From: Erwinia tracheiphila
GTDB lineage: Bacteria > Pseudomonadota > Gammaproteobacteria > Enterobacterales > Enterobacteriaceae
NCBI RefSeq assembly: GCF_021365465.1
Contig: NZ_CP089932.1
Span: forward strand, 2,356,001 to 2,420,000
Reading direction: 5' to 3'
Length of the DNA stretch: 64,000 nucleotides
Position 1 is the stretch's first letter. Each line of letters starts with the position of its first letter. Position numbers and translations under genes: made by a program. This document shows, piece by piece, positions 20,509-30,510 of the stretch. Below the pieces are notes generated by a model. The model saw only the letters and a program-made list of their open reading frames with translations. It was not told where the DNA came from and made no database searches.

Positions 20509-21270
20509 ATGTTTGATATCCTTATACGCACGACGTCAGGCGCTTTAGTGCTGCTCATTATGCCCATTATTGTCTGGCTTTCGGGTTGGCAATGGCAACC
20601 CGGCACTGTGGGACCCTGGCAAAGAATATTATTTGGGGTAACAGAAACGGTGAGCAGTCCTTGGGGGACAGTGACCAGCGGCCTCTTCTGCGTATGGTTC
20701 ATCTGGTGCCTGCGATTAAGATTGAAACCCGGTTTGGTCCTGCTGATTATTATGATTCTGGCGATAGCTTCCGGACAATACGTTACAACCGTTATCAAAG
20801 AACACGTTCAGGAACCTCGGCCCTATGTAATTTGGTTGGAAAAGAATCATCTGCTGGAAGAAAAGTCGTTTTATCAAAAAAATCGTCAAGAGCGCAGTGA
20901 ACTGGTCGAGCGGGGCGTTGCCAATGAAAATCGTATCCCTGCCTGGTTAAAATCACACTGGGCATTTGAAACGGACTATGCTTTTCCCTCCGGGCACACT
21001 ATGTTTGCTGCAAGTTGGGCTTTACTGGCGGTTAGTTTATTGTGGCCACGGCGTCGTACTGTAACTGTCGTGCTGATATTTATGTGGGCCATTGGCGTTA
21101 TGGGCAGCAGGTTGGTACTGGGAATGCATTGGCCCCGCGATCTGGTTGCCTCAACACTGATCGGATGGTTTTTAATCACTCTCGCGATGTGGCTGGTACA
21201 AAAATGGCGCGTTCCGCTCAGAGTAGAATCAACGGATCAAAAGAAGTTTGAAAAACGCAAAAAGGGATGA
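20509..21270 (+). CDS. pgpB: PgpB, phosphatidylglycerophosphate/undecaprenyl-PP phosphatase
   Basis: This 253-residue integral inner-membrane PAP2-family phosphatase is one residue shorter than E. coli PgpB. All three family motifs are present: KEHVQEPRP, AFPSGHT and SRLVLGMHWPRD, holding the catalytic histidines on the periplasmic face. It dephosphorylates phosphatidylglycerophosphate and undecaprenyl pyrophosphate, serving phospholipid and cell-wall carrier recycling. Transcribed toward lapA with ~150 bases between. Confidence 0.96.
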   Translation: MFDILIRTTSGALVLLIMPIIVWLSGWQWQPGTVGPWQRILFGVTETVSSPWGTVTSGLFCVWFIWCLRLRLKPGLVLLIIMILAIASGQYVTTVIKEHVQEPRPYVIWLEKNHLLEEKSFYQKNRQERSELVERGVANENRIPAWLKSHWAFETDYAFPSGHTMFAASWALLAVSLLWPRRRTVTVVLIFMWAIGVMGSRLVLGMHWPRDLVASTLIGWFLITLAMWLVQKWRVPLRVESTDQKKFEKRKKG

Positions 21271-21387
21271 TTGTTATTTTCATGGATGACACCATAGCAT
21301 GGATACCAATGCGGGGTGATGATCTTTCTGCGTTAAAGTTTGTTGTTTCATCACACAAGCAACGAGCAAGCTTTTTTGGCATAATTC

Positions 21388-21405
21388 GTCTGGTTATCAC
21401 CAGAC
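21388..21405 (+). promoter_or_regulatory. Short hairpin before lapA
   Basis: GTCTGGT pairs perfectly with ACCAGAC across a TATC loop, 14 bases before the lapA start. No T run follows, so it is not a terminator. It could affect lapA translation or mRNA stability, but this is a guess. Confidence 0.3.
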
Positions 21406-21418
21406 TACGGGACGGACT

Positions 21419-21661
21419 GTGAAATACTTGCTTATTTTTTTACTCATCCTGGCAATTTTTATTATCTCAATCACTCTTGGCGCACATAACGATCAGGTAA
21501 TCTCATTTAACTACCTGCTTGCGCAAGGGGAGTTCAGAATATCTACATTAGTGGCAACCCTGTTTGCCGTTGGTTTTATTCTTGGCTGGGCGATTTGCGG
21601 TTTATTTTGGCTACGCCTGTGGGTTTCATTAGCTCATACGCAGCGCAAGCTTAAACGTTAG
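21419..21661 (+). CDS. lapA: LapA (YciS), C-terminally truncated by a tandem duplication
   Basis: LapA is an inner-membrane protein encoded with LapB and involved in controlling lipopolysaccharide synthesis. The N-terminus MKYLLIFLLILAIFIISITL gives the first membrane helix and residues ~45-67 the second. The frame ends after 80 residues at a TAG made by a 29-bp direct duplication (21630-21658, 21659-21687). With one copy removed it would run to 21753 and give 101 residues, close to the 102 of E. coli. The lost part is the cytoplasmic tail. Both membrane helices are kept, so partial function is possible; an assembly artefact is also possible. Confidence 0.9.
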   Translation: MKYLLIFLLILAIFIISITLGAHNDQVISFNYLLAQGEFRISTLVATLFAVGFILGWAICGLFWLRLWVSLAHTQRKLKR

Positions 21662-21687
21662 CTCATACGCAGCGCAAGCTTAAACGT
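21630..21687. repeat. 29-bp perfect tandem duplication in lapA
   Basis: The unit starting TAGCTCATACGCAGCGCAAG and ending TTAAACGT occurs twice end to end. Because 29 is not a multiple of three it shifts the frame, and the first bases of the second copy supply the TAG stop. Confidence 0.95.
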
Positions 21688-21759
21688 TTGCAGCAGCAAA
21701 CGCAGACTGAAGAAAATGTGACAATGTCACCTGTCTGTATTGCAAAGGAATAATCTCTT

Positions 21760-22929
21760 ATGCTGGAACTGCTGTTTCTGTTATTACCCGTAGCCGCTGC
21801 ATATGGCTGGTATATGGGGCGCAGAAGTGCACAACAGGACAAGCAGCAGGAAGCAAGCCGGCTGTCGCGTGATTATGTCACGGGAGTTAACTTCCTCCTT
21901 TCTAATCAGCAGGATAAAGCAGTAGATTTATTCCTCGATATGCTTAAAGAAGACAGCGGAACAGTTGAAGCCCACCTTACGCTGGGTAATCTGTTTCGCT
22001 CTCGTGGCGAAGTGGATCGTGCCATCAGAATTCATCAGGCACTCATGGAAAGTGCCTCACTTACTTATGACCAGCGCCTGCTTGCCATTCAGCAGCTTGG
22101 TCGGGATTATATGGTGGCCGGTTTCTACGATCGGGCAGAAAGCATGTTCAGCCAACTCATCGATGAAACGGACTTTCGTGTCAGCTCCCTGCAACAGCTA
22201 TTAGCTATTCATCAGGCAACCAGCGACTGGCCGAAAGCCATTGAGGTTGCCGAACGCCTTGTTAAACTCGGCAAAGAACGGCAGCGCATGGAAATTGCCC
22301 ACTTTTATTGCGAACTTGCCTTACAGTCTATGGGCAGTGACGACCTTGAGCGTGCCATGAGTTTGCTCAAAAAAGCTGAAGTGGCGGATCGTCAGAGTGC
22401 GCGTGTTTCAATCATGATGGGACGCATTGCCATGGCAAAAGGGGATTACCCGTGTGTCGTCGACGTTCTTCTGCGGGTTATTGAACAGGATAAGGATCTT
22501 GTCAGTGAAACACTGGAAATGCTGGAAAGTTGTTATGCACAGTTACAGCAGCCTGACGACTGGGCTGCCTATCTTCGCCGTTGCGTTGAAGAAAACACAG
22601 GGGCTGCTGCCGAGCTTTACCTCTCTGATATTATTGAACGCGAAGAGGGCGGCGAATCCGCACAGCTCTATATTAACCGGCAGTTACAACGTAACCCCAC
22701 CATGCGGGTTTTTCATCGTTTGATCGACTTCCATCTTAATGAGGCCGAAGATGGTAGGGCCAAAGAGAGCCTGATGGTACTCAGGGATATGGTAGGAGAA
22801 CAAATTCGGACAAAACCCCGCTATCGATGTCTGAAATGTGGTTTTACCGCACATGCTCTGTATTGGCATTGCCCCTCATGCCGTACATGGTCGTCGGTTA
22901 AACCGATTAAAGGATTAGATGGGCAGTAA
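21760..22929 (+). CDS. lapB: LapB (YciM), lipopolysaccharide assembly TPR protein
   Basis: This 389-residue protein has exactly the E. coli length. An N-terminal membrane anchor (residues ~1-20) is followed by a series of TPR repeats to about 330 and a C-terminal rubredoxin-type metal site with two CxxC motifs (YRCLKCGF and HCPSCRTW). LapB presents LpxC to the FtsH protease and so limits LPS synthesis. It follows the ancestral lapA stop by six bases, so truncation of lapA may weaken translational coupling. The frame is intact. Confidence 0.96.
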   Translation: MLELLFLLLPVAAAYGWYMGRRSAQQDKQQEASRLSRDYVTGVNFLLSNQQDKAVDLFLDMLKEDSGTVEAHLTLGNLFRSRGEVDRAIRIHQALMESASLTYDQRLLAIQQLGRDYMVAGFYDRAESMFSQLIDETDFRVSSLQQLLAIHQATSDWPKAIEVAERLVKLGKERQRMEIAHFYCELALQSMGSDDLERAMSLLKKAEVADRQSARVSIMMGRIAMAKGDYPCVVDVLLRVIEQDKDLVSETLEMLESCYAQLQQPDDWAAYLRRCVEENTGAAAELYLSDIIEREEGGESAQLYINRQLQRNPTMRVFHRLIDFHLNEAEDGRAKESLMVLRDMVGEQIRTKPRYRCLKCGFTAHALYWHCPSCRTWSSVKPIKGLDGQ

Positions 22930-22962
22930 ATTTTGTACGCAGTCATTGCTCTCTGATGTCAT

Positions 22963-22985
22963 TTTTTAGTTACAACATACTGTTT
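22963..22985 (-). other. Ter site (replication fork barrier), TerA-like
   Basis: On the minus strand the sequence AGTATGTTGTAACTAAA is a perfect match to the core of E. coli Ter sites, including the G of the conserved GC(6) pair. In E. coli TerA lies near pyrF, in the same relation as here. By the known polarity (fork blocked when arriving from the 5' side of this strand), forks moving leftward in the window would be stopped. A TATAAT at 22994-22999 lies beside it and could be a pyrF promoter element. Confidence 0.9.
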
Positions 22986-23091
22986 ATTTAACCTATAATA
23001 TTTCCTGCAACATTAACATATAGAGTAAAACGCTGACGTTAAACTGTGAATTTACCGAAGCCACAGGTAAAATGCCTGCCGTTTATCTACT

Positions 23092-23105
23092 GCACCTGAA
23101 GGTGC
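23092..23105 (+). promoter_or_regulatory. Small hairpin in pyrF leader
   Basis: GCACCT pairs with AGGTGC, followed by TTTATTTT, 22 bases before the pyrF start. It resembles a weak terminator or attenuator in the pyrF 5' leader. Its role is unproven. Confidence 0.4.
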
Positions 23106-23127
23106 TTTATTTTATGAAGGTTTTTTC

Positions 23128-23844
23128 ATGCATTCATCCCAGGCAGGCGATTCCCCCATTCTGATTGCACTAGATTATGCTGACCTTAACCGTGCCCTGT
23201 CTTTCGTAGACCAAATTGATCCTCGTCAATGTCGTCTGAAAGTGGGCAAGGAAATGTTCACACGCTTTGGTCCACAGCTGGTGCGCGACTTGCAAGCGCG
23301 TGGATTTGAACTGTTTCTTGATCTGAAATTTCATGATATTCCCAATACTACAGCTAGAGCCATTGCAGCCGCGGCGGATTTGGGTGTCTGGATGGTCAAT
23401 GTCCATGCCAGCGGTGGGGCAAGAATGATGAATGCTGCGCGCGAGGCCCTGATCCCTTTCGGTGATGATGCTCCTTTACTGATCGCAGTAACTGTCCTTA
23501 CCAGCATGGAAGCGGAAGATCTTAAAGGAAAAGGTATCGATACTACTCCAGCAGAACACACTGAACGACTTGCGTTGCTTACTCATCAATGTGGGTTAAA
23601 CGGCGTAGTTTGTTCTGCACATGAAGCAGAGAGGCTGAAACAGATAATTGGAAGCGATTTTTGCCTTGTTACTCCAGGTATTCGTCCATACGGAAGTAAC
23701 GCTGGCGATCAACGGCGAATCATGACGCCTCAGAAAGCGATACAGGCTGGTGTGAATTATATGGTAATAGGGCGACCGATTACTCAATCCAGCGACCCGG
23801 CGGCAGCCCTTAACGATATTCTGAAATCTTTGCAGGAGCCGTAA
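23128..23844 (+). CDS. pyrF: PyrF, orotidine 5'-phosphate decarboxylase
   Basis: This TIM-barrel enzyme of 238 residues (245 in E. coli) converts OMP to UMP, the last step of de novo pyrimidine synthesis. The active-site signature appears as [14 protein letters not shown] near residue 65-80 and the phosphate-binding region as VTPGIRP near 190 and MVIGRPIT near 215. The stop overlaps the yciH start (TAATG), so the pair is translationally coupled, as in E. coli. Intact. Confidence 0.97.
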   Translation: MHSSQAGDSPILIALDYADLNRALSFVDQIDPRQCRLKVGKEMFTRFGPQLVRDLQARGFELFLDLKFHDIPNTTARAIAAAADLGVWMVNVHASGGARMMNAAREALIPFGDDAPLLIAVTVLTSMEAEDLKGKGIDTTPAEHTERLALLTHQCGLNGVVCSAHEAERLKQIIGSDFCLVTPGIRPYGSNAGDQRRIMTPQKAIQAGVNYMVIGRPITQSSDPAAALNDILKSLQEP

Positions 23845-24170
23845 TGTCTGATAATAACAGTTGTCTTGTTTATTCTACAGAAAGCGGTCGAATCAACGAA
23901 CCTTCTCCTGTTGTCAGGCGACCCGTTGGTGATGGTATCGTGCGTATTCAACGGCAGACCAGTGGAAGAAAAGGGAAAGGGGTTTGCGTTGTTACCGGTA
24001 TCGATCTACCCGATGATGATCTGAGCAAACTTACAGCAGAATTAAAGAAAAAGTGTGGATGCGGTGGCGCTTTAAAGGATGGTGTGATTGAAATTCAGGG
24101 AAACAAGCGCGAATTGATTAAATCGCTACTTGAAACCAGAGGTTTTAAGGTGAAATTGGCAGGTGGGTGA
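23844..24170 (+). CDS. yciH: YciH, SUI1/eIF1-like translation factor
   Basis: This 108-residue protein, the same length as E. coli YciH, has the SUI1 fold (residues ~35-105). Family features include GKGVCVVTGIDLPDDDLSKL, KKKCGCGGALKDGVIEIQG and the C-terminal LLETRGFKVKLAGG. It resembles eukaryotic eIF1 and is thought to influence start-site selection in stress. Coupled to pyrF by TAATG. An IS256 element begins about 20 bases after its stop. Confidence 0.96.
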   Translation: MSDNNSCLVYSTESGRINEPSPVVRRPVGDGIVRIQRQTSGRKGKGVCVVTGIDLPDDDLSKLTAELKKKCGCGGALKDGVIEIQGNKRELIKSLLETRGFKVKLAGG

Positions 24171-24191
24171 ATAAGGTGTACCCACTCAGAC

Positions 24192-25504
24192 GACCCTGTA
24201 CACGATTCTGTGTAAATGCCTTTTCTCAGTAGTGGCCGTCCGGGCGGTCACCGAACCCGATAATAAAACGGCTCATCGCCATACGCCAGTCCCTCAGTGG
24301 CATCCTCTATTTCTGTGATGCGGCCTGGATTGCCAGCCACACCTCCTTTTTCACTGCGTCGTCAGTCGGGAACACCTTCCGCTTCTTAATGGCATCCCGG
24401 ATCACGCTGTTCAGCGACTCGATGGCGCTGGTTGTGTCGAGCATCTTGCGGATGTCTGCCGGGTAAGCGAAGAACGTCGACAGGCTGGCCCGGTTTGCCT
24501 GCCAGCTCCGGCTTATCTGCGGGTAGCGGCTGTCCCGGGGGCTGGCGAACGCTTCCCGCGCCCGCTGACCGGCTTCTTCCCTGGGGGTCTGACAATGCTT
24601 TCAGGCTACGGGTGACGGCTTTGTAGCCCTCCCAGGAGACGAACCGCAGACTGTTGCGCACCATATGCACGACGCACAGCTGGACGCGGGCCTGCGGATA
24701 CACCGCGTTGATAGCGTCCGGGAAGCCCTTCAGACCATCAACACAGGCGATGAGGATATCGTTCAGTCCACGGTTTTTTAGTTCGGTCAGCACATAGAGC
24801 CAGAACTTCGCGCCCTCGTTTTCGGCCAGCCACATACCCGGCAGTTCTTTCTGGCCTTCGATGTTGATACCCGGGGCAAGGAACACGGATTTATTGATGA
24901 CGCGACTGTCCTGCCGGACTTTCAGGACGATGCAGTCAGGGTAAACGATGGGACAAACGGCATCCAGTGGCCGGTTTTGCCATCCGGTGACCTGCTCCAT
25001 GACGGCATCAGCTACCTTTGAGACCAGCGCTGGCGAGTCATCGGCGTCATACGGCTCTTTGAATGTGGCCGCTATCTCGCGGGTGGTCATCCCTTTGGCG
25101 TACAACGATAAGATCGGGTTATCTACCCCGGTGCTCCGGGTCTGGTTTTTCTTCACCCGTTGCGGTTCAAAGGAGCCATCACGATCGCGCGGTGTACGCA
25201 GCTCCGGCGGACCATCGCCGGTGGTCACTGTCTTTGTGGAATAGCCGTTGCGGGCGTTGGTCGCCGGTCTGGGCTGATTTTTATCGTCGCCGGGGTGACG
25301 GGTCATTTCGGCGTTGAGCGCCGCCCCGACACTGATTTTTTTCAGCAGGCGCTCAAACTGACTGAGATCGTCAGGGGTTTTGAGATTTTTGGCCAGTTCG
25401 TTAGCCAGGGCCTGCGACTGTTTTTCGTCCATAAATTAACCTGCTTTTGATGCTGGATTGAACATATCAAAATCAGGCAATGACACAAATCTATGTACTG
25501 GCTC
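24192..25504 (-). mobile_element. IS256-family element, copy 3
   Basis: This copy is full length (about 1,313 bp) with both inverted repeats: it starts GACCCTGTACACGATTCTG on the plus strand and ends with the complement of GAGCCAGTACATAG. It diverges from copy 1 at scattered positions and lacks the one-base deletion near the 3499-equivalent, so it is a separate lineage. No clean target duplication is seen. On the right it truncates an IS200 element. Confidence 0.92.
24226..25432 (-). pseudogene. IS256-family transposase, frameshifted with nonsense codon
   Basis: The frame is open from 25432 for 348 codons, but true homology is lost at a frameshift near 24600 (after VTRSLKAL) and resumes in another frame through TFFAYPADIRK and SLNSVIRDAIKKR. 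A TAG at about 24310 replaces a tryptophan codon (copy 1 has TGG in ASQKWRMPL). It is inactive unless rescued. Confidence 0.88.
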
Positions 25505-26045
25505 CTCAGTGAGCCTTCCCTTCATTCTTATCATTTCTTCGTTTATACCTACGGTATCGACACAATAACCTCTTGCCCAAAAACCATTCCCCCACTGCTT
25601 GTTCTTACGCAGGCAGGGAAATTTACTGAACAATCGAAGGGCTGTTTTACCCTTTAAGTCGCCTGTTACATGGGAAATCGAAAGCCGTGAAGGCACTTTT
25701 ACCCGCAAATGGACATGGTCTGTCTGGACATTCAGCTCCACTACTTCTATCCCGGGCTGCTCACCTGAGATCCTTATCGGCTTACAGACCTCTTTACCAA
25801 CATTGTTCCTGAGGATGCGAAACCGGTACCTGGGTGTCCATACGATATGATATTGACAACACCAGAGCACATGAGATGCTTTCTGGAATCTGCTCATGGT
25901 TAAATCCCTGGCAGTTATGGGGATAACAGATTCGGATTTTCCCATGAGTAGCATGACTGGCAGAGCCAACTTATTGCTGACCACCTCCACAGGAGGTGGT
26001 GTTCATGCAGGGATAAAAAATGGCTCTCTGAAGCCGTGCGGTTTT
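25505..26045 (-). mobile_element. IS200-family element, truncated
   Basis: TnpA starts at 25897 (MSRFQKASHVLWCCQYHIVW) and keeps the HUH motif (QTDHVHLRV), but its C-terminus changes after NEEMIRMKG, where the catalytic tyrosine segment should be, because the IS256 element cuts it at 25505. A strong 9-bp hairpin lies upstream. The element cannot transpose by itself. The right limit is approximate. Confidence 0.85.
25980..26000 (-). promoter_or_regulatory. IS200 leader stem-loop
   Basis: ACCACCTCC pairs perfectly with GGAGGTGGT across ACA. IS200 elements carry such a stem-loop before tnpA; it limits read-through transcription and translation from outside the element. Confidence 0.75.
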
Positions 26046-26084
26046 TAAGGTTAATCAGGTGCGGAACTCATCGGGACGCGGGCC

Positions 26085-27257
26085 TCCATGCCCATAGTGA
26101 CCCCGGACAACTTCCTGAATATGTCTGCTACGTGCCTGATGGCTTCTTACTGCTTAATAAGAGGGAAATTGTTTCTTAAAAAGCTGGCAGGAAGGGGAAC
26201 AGCAGCTTGACCACTCGATTCGACTTGCTGACTACCGCTGTAAACTGATTATGCCGGGGTTTGTTGACACCCATATTCATTATCCGCAAACGGAAATGAC
26301 AGGTGCCTTTGGTGAACAATTGTTGCAGTGGCTGGAACATTATGTTTTTCCGGTAGAAAGCCAGTATCGCGGTCCTGCCCATGCGGACAGAATGTGGTCT
26401 TTCTTTTTGCATCAGCTGCTCAGTAATGGCACAACCACCGCGCTATTTTTTGGCACCGTCCATTCTCAGCTTGTTGAGGCGCTGTTCAGTACGGCAGAAA
26501 AGCAGGGAATGCGCCTGATCGCCGGGAAGGTGATGATGGACCGAAACGCGCCAGATGACCTGATTGAGATGCCCGAAGAAAGCTATCAGCAAACACATGA
26601 GTTCATCGAACGCCGGCACAACCGAGGCCATCTTGTATGCACTGCCCCTCGTTTTGCCCCAACCTGTTCTGGCGCTCTGCTGGAAAAGGTTTGTCAGTTA
26701 AAAAACGCCTTTCCCGGTATCTGAATGCAAACCCGTCTGAGCGAAAACAAAGAGGAAATTGCGTGGGTGAAAGCGCTTTTTCCCGACCATAATGGCTTCC
26801 TTGATGTCTGTCACCAGTACGGGCTGACGGGGCAGCGCAGCGTTGTTTGCATCTTGAGGAACAGGAATGGGACTGTTTACAGCATACTCATTCAGCTGCC
26901 GCATTCTGCCCGACCTCAAATATGTTTCTTGGCAGCGGTTTATTTGCTTTGCACACCTGCTGGACAAAAAAGTCAAACTTGGAATGGGTGCCGATATCGG
27001 TACGGGAACCACCTTAGTATGCTGTAACCCCTTGGAGAAGCTTATAAAGTAAGGCAGTTGAAACAAAATATAGGTTGAGCGCCTGTGAAGCTTTTTACCA
27101 CGCCACGCTGGGTGGCGCTCATGCGCTTGATTTGCACGTGCGTATTGGTAACTTTATGCCGGGTAAAGAGGCCGATTTTGTGGTGCTGGATCTGGCCGTT
27201 TCTCCGTTACAAAAGCTGCGTTACGCCAACAGTTGCGATATCTGGGAGAAACAGTGA
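26085..27257 (+). pseudogene. guaD: guaD, guanine deaminase (decayed)
   Basis: Sequence across several frames matches guanine deaminase, which converts guanine to xanthine. The zinc-binding HxH appears in PGFVDTHIHYPQTEMTGAFG, followed by GTTTALFFGTVHSQ, KVMMDRNAPDDL, PRFAPT, LSENKEEIAWVKALFPDHNG, GMGADIGTGTT and GNFMPGKEADFVVLDLA near the end. Damage includes frame loss in the first 50 codons, a TGA at about 26722 in place of the tryptophan codon, a frameshift near 26850 and another near 27040. The product cannot be made. Confidence 0.9.
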
Positions 27258-27660
27258 GCTGTTTGCCCATGTCAGCAGGACTGGCAGGGCGTGCAGCGAG
27301 GTTGCCGGGAGCACGTGGCAGATGACACACTGTTTAGCAAACCTGTGTTGCGTGTTGATGTGAAATGGACGCACAATATGCAGGTCAGATTACGGTGCTA
27401 TGCGCCGCGCCTGAAACAATGGCTTCAACCCGGGGGCTGTTCAGCGCATTTATCGATGAACATCGTCTTTCGGTTATGCTGATTCCCGGTGCGTGGCAGC
27501 GTTTTATGCAGCAGGATATTGCCGCTTATGTCCGCCAGCCTGTATTGTCCTGGCACAAAGTTCAATGACGGGCGCAGAACACCTGATCGACACCACTGTG
27601 TCGGTACTGACCGTGCCATCGGTGAGCCTGCTCTCAGCGATTGGCAGGGTTAAGATGAAA
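27258..27660 (+). pseudogene. Unidentified decayed coding remnant
   Basis: Fragments in two or three frames look protein-like, for example DDTLFSKPVLRVDVKW at about 27330 and TVLCAAPETMASTRGLFSAF then LSVMLIPGAWQRFMQQ up to about 27566, but no single frame covers them. I do not recognise the protein. It lies between decayed guaD and intact yeaL. Confidence 0.35.
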
Positions 27661-27731
27661 AAAACCAGAGAGACATGATAAAAGGTTTTAATCCTCATTC
27701 TCAATTAGTTAACTGCCATTGTGGAAAAATC

Positions 27732-28178
27732 ATGTTTGATCTTACCCTGTTTATATTGCTTTTACTGGTTGGCCTCAGTTATTTCAGCCACAACCTGACC
27801 GTTGCCATTGCCCTGTTAGTGCTAATTATTATCAGGATGACACCGCTTAACACCTTCTTTCCCTGGATTGAAAAACAGGGCGTGACTGTAGGCATTATTA
27901 TTCTGACTATCGGCGTGATGGCGCCCATTGCCAGCGGCACCCTGTCTGGCAGCACACTTATGCACTCTTTCCTGCACTGGAAATCACTGCTGGCGATCGC
28001 CATTGGTATATTTGTTTCCTGGGTGGGAGGAAGGGGAGTGTCACTGATGAGCGCACAGCCTTCCGTCGTCGGTGGATTATTGATCGGTACGATTATCGGT
28101 GTTTCACTGTTTCGTGGCGTGCCGGTAGGCCCACTTATCGCCGCCGGGCTGGTTTCATTATTTATTGGTAAAATGTAG
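27732..28178 (+). CDS. yeaL: YeaL family (DUF441) membrane protein
   Basis: This 148-residue protein has the same length as E. coli YeaL. I start it at 27732 ([20 protein letters not shown]) because that matches the family; an upstream in-frame start is not conserved. It has four or five predicted membrane helices and the conserved segment [20 protein letters not shown] then GVMAPIASG. The C-terminus has [20 protein letters not shown]. Function unknown. Intact between a decayed region and gdhA. Confidence 0.92.
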   Translation: MFDLTLFILLLLVGLSYFSHNLTVAIALLVLIIIRMTPLNTFFPWIEKQGVTVGIIILTIGVMAPIASGTLSGSTLMHSFLHWKSLLAIAIGIFVSWVGGRGVSLMSAQPSVVGGLLIGTIIGVSLFRGVPVGPLIAAGLVSLFIGKM

Positions 28179-28654
28179 TCGTGATGATCGCGTAAACTTG
28201 AGGTATGACATTGACAGAAACCCGCAGGCAGGCGCGAATTTGCCCCGTGGCTGAAATAAATCGTGGATCGTCGTGGTAGGGCAATATGATTTTTTCGGTC
28301 AGGATGTGGCTGTTTTAGTTGGGTAAATTATAAAATGGCTGCTGATTTTATTACCCTTTTTCTTTTTTTAGTGCCAAATTTTTCTCTGGATTAAAACTTC
28401 ATTGATTAGTCAGAATCACCCAATTTTATTTAATTCACTGTTCACGTAACGTTTACTTTGCCTGTGATGGACAGGTGCTCTTAACCGACGCGGCAGGGAT
28501 ATAAATTTAATCGTTCATCCACAGAGTTAACTGGCTGAAAAATAAGTGTTATTTTATGCTAATCATATTAAAATAATTTTTCCAGCGTTAAATAGTGCTC
28601 TGGTCATTACAGAAAGGGATTAACCCCGCCTGTTTTCGAGACGGGGGTGGGGGG
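28179..28654. other. Intergenic region between yeaL and gdhA
   Basis: About 475 bases hold no supported gene. Near 28625-28647 the minus strand can form a GC-rich stem (CCCCGTCT with AGGCGGGG) just after the gdhA stop, a possible but T-poor terminator. Confidence 0.45.
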
Positions 28655-29929
28655 TTAGCCGGGGTAGATACCGCGATCCTTCCTCGCCATTAAAATACGT
28701 TCACAGGCGACAATATATGCAGCAGTGCGAAGGCTGCATTCTTTCTCTCTGGCTTTGTCCCAAACGTGAGTCATGGCATCGATCATAATCCTGTCCATGC
28801 GATCGTTAATTTCGTTTTCACTCCAGAAAAAGCTTGCCATATCCTGTACCCATTCAAAATAACTGACGGTCACGCCGCCTGCGTTACAAATAACGTCCGG
28901 GACCACCGTTATACCGCGTGAACTGAGTACATCGTCAGCATCAGGGTAGGTAGGGCCGTTGGCCCCTTCAAGTACCAGTTTGCAGCGGAGTTTTTCCGCA
29001 CGTTCCCTGGTAATTTGCCCTTCCAGCGCTGCGGGGATCAATATATCCATCTGCACATCCCAGAACGCTTCGCTGTCAATCTCTTCAGCGCCGCTAAAAC
29101 CGGCTATTACTTTGTTGCGGGTCTGCCAGTCGCTCAATGCAGTCAAATCAATACCGTCATGATTGAACAGGGTGGCGGAATGATCCTGGACCACCACCAC
29201 TTTCGCGCCGGCGTCAGCAAAGAGCCGTGCTGCTTCACTGCCTACGTTACCAAACCCCTGGACGGCAATGCGGGCACCGCTGATTTCAATATTGCGGCGG
29301 TTTGCCACTTCACGTCCGGTGATAAATACGCCGCGACCCGTGGCTTTTTCACGCCCCAGCGAGCCACCCAGATGGATGGGTTTTCCAGTGACCACACCCG
29401 TAATTGTGGTGCCATGATTCATGGAGTAGGTATCCATCATCCATGCCATCACCCGGGCATTTGTGCCAACATCTGGTGCCGGGATATCTTTCTGTGGGCC
29501 AATAATCAGACCGATTTCACTGGTGTAGCGTCGGGTCAGACGTTCCAGCTCACCTTCTGATAATTTGAATGGATCGACGCGAATCCCCCCTTTGGCACCG
29601 CCATAGGGCAGATTTACTGCGGCACATTTGATGGTCATCCATGCGGAAAGGGCCATAACTTCGTTCAGGTCAACATTCGGGTGAAAACGGATGCCGCCTT
29701 TGCCTGGTCCGCGCGAGAGATTATGCTGCACCCTGAACCCTTCGAAATGGCGAATAGTGCCATCATCCATCTGTAACGGGATATCAACAATTAATGCCCG
29801 TTTCGGATGACGCAGGGTGTCGATCCAGCGGTTCAGTTCACCAAGATAAGGCGCGACGCGATCGATTTGTGCAAGATAAGTAGACCAGGCGGTTGTGCTG
29901 CCTTCAGAAACATAAGATAGCTTATCCAT
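28655..29929 (-). CDS. gdhA: Glutamate dehydrogenase (Glu/Leu/Phe/Val family)
   Basis: This 424-residue enzyme interconverts glutamate with 2-oxoglutarate and ammonia. The catalytic lysine lies in [15 protein letters not shown] near residue 105-115, and the dinucleotide-binding motif [20 protein letters not shown] near 215. It is shorter than the ~447-residue NADP enzyme of E. coli and resembles the NAD-type or dual-specificity group. Cofactor preference is not settled by eye. The start lies in a 16-bp tandem repeat that makes a second, out-of-frame ATG upstream (see the repeat entry), which may lower expression. Confidence 0.9.
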   Translation of the reverse strand: MDKLSYVSEGSTTAWSTYLAQIDRVAPYLGELNRWIDTLRHPKRALIVDIPLQMDDGTIRHFEGFRVQHNLSRGPGKGGIRFHPNVDLNEVMALSAWMTIKCAAVNLPYGGAKGGIRVDPFKLSEGELERLTRRYTSEIGLIIGPQKDIPAPDVGTNARVMAWMMDTYSMNHGTTITGVVTGKPIHLGGSLGREKATGRGVFITGREVANRRNIEISGARIAVQGFGNVGSEAARLFADAGAKVVVVQDHSATLFNHDGIDLTALSDWQTRNKVIAGFSGAEEIDSEAFWDVQMDILIPAALEGQITRERAEKLRCKLVLEGANGPTYPDADDVLSSRGITVVPDVICNAGGVTVSYFEWVQDMASFFWSENEINDRMDRIMIDAMTHVWDKAREKECSLRTAAYIVACERILMARKDRGIYPG

Positions 29930-29952
29930 AAAAAACCTTATCCATAAAAAAC
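29921..29952. repeat. 16-bp tandem duplication over the gdhA start codon
   Basis: CTTATCCATAAAAAAC occurs twice in succession. On the minus strand each copy holds ATGGATAAG. The upstream ATG (29945) opens a seven-codon [10 protein letters not shown], that stops at TAA inside codons 2-3 of gdhA. Confidence 0.95.
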
Positions 29953-30510
29953 TTTAGTGAGATTAGATAAATATTCTGAGTAGAGGCTTAAAAATCAGTT
30001 TATGTATATCGAACGCGACCGAATCTACCACTAAATTTATGTTCTTGTGTTTTTGAATTAATGTGAAATTTATATTTACGGATGCTTTATGTGCAAAATA
30101 ATGAATTAATATTCATTAATTATTGCTTAAAAACGCTTGAGTGAATTTATTTGCAATAAAAATGATTTTTTATTTTTGGGTCGTTATTTCACAGAACTTT
30201 GAATGCGATCAAATTATGTCAAAGGTGAGTGCAGCGCAATGCCACGCTTTATAAGGAATTACCTGCTAATCCACAGGTGAAAAAATCGACTTTATGCCCC
30301 TGAATATCGCTGTCATCGTGTTTTCAGGCTGGCTTATCACAATACCAATACATTCATAACACTTTTTGTTACAAATTAAGGTTACGGTTTCTTTTATTGA
30401 CAGTAAACCCCCTGCCCCTGGCCTTGTCTACCTTTGACGTGGCAGTATGCAGAGCAAATCTGGTCTGTTTTCTGACATCACATTCACCTGCAATAACAAC
30501 GAAGACTCAG
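29953..30510. promoter_or_regulatory. Divergent gdhA/eptB upstream region
   Basis: About 560 AT-rich bases separate the two divergent genes and must hold their promoters. The eptB frame stays open upstream to 30397, but that extension is not conserved. I see no clear operator. Confidence 0.4.
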
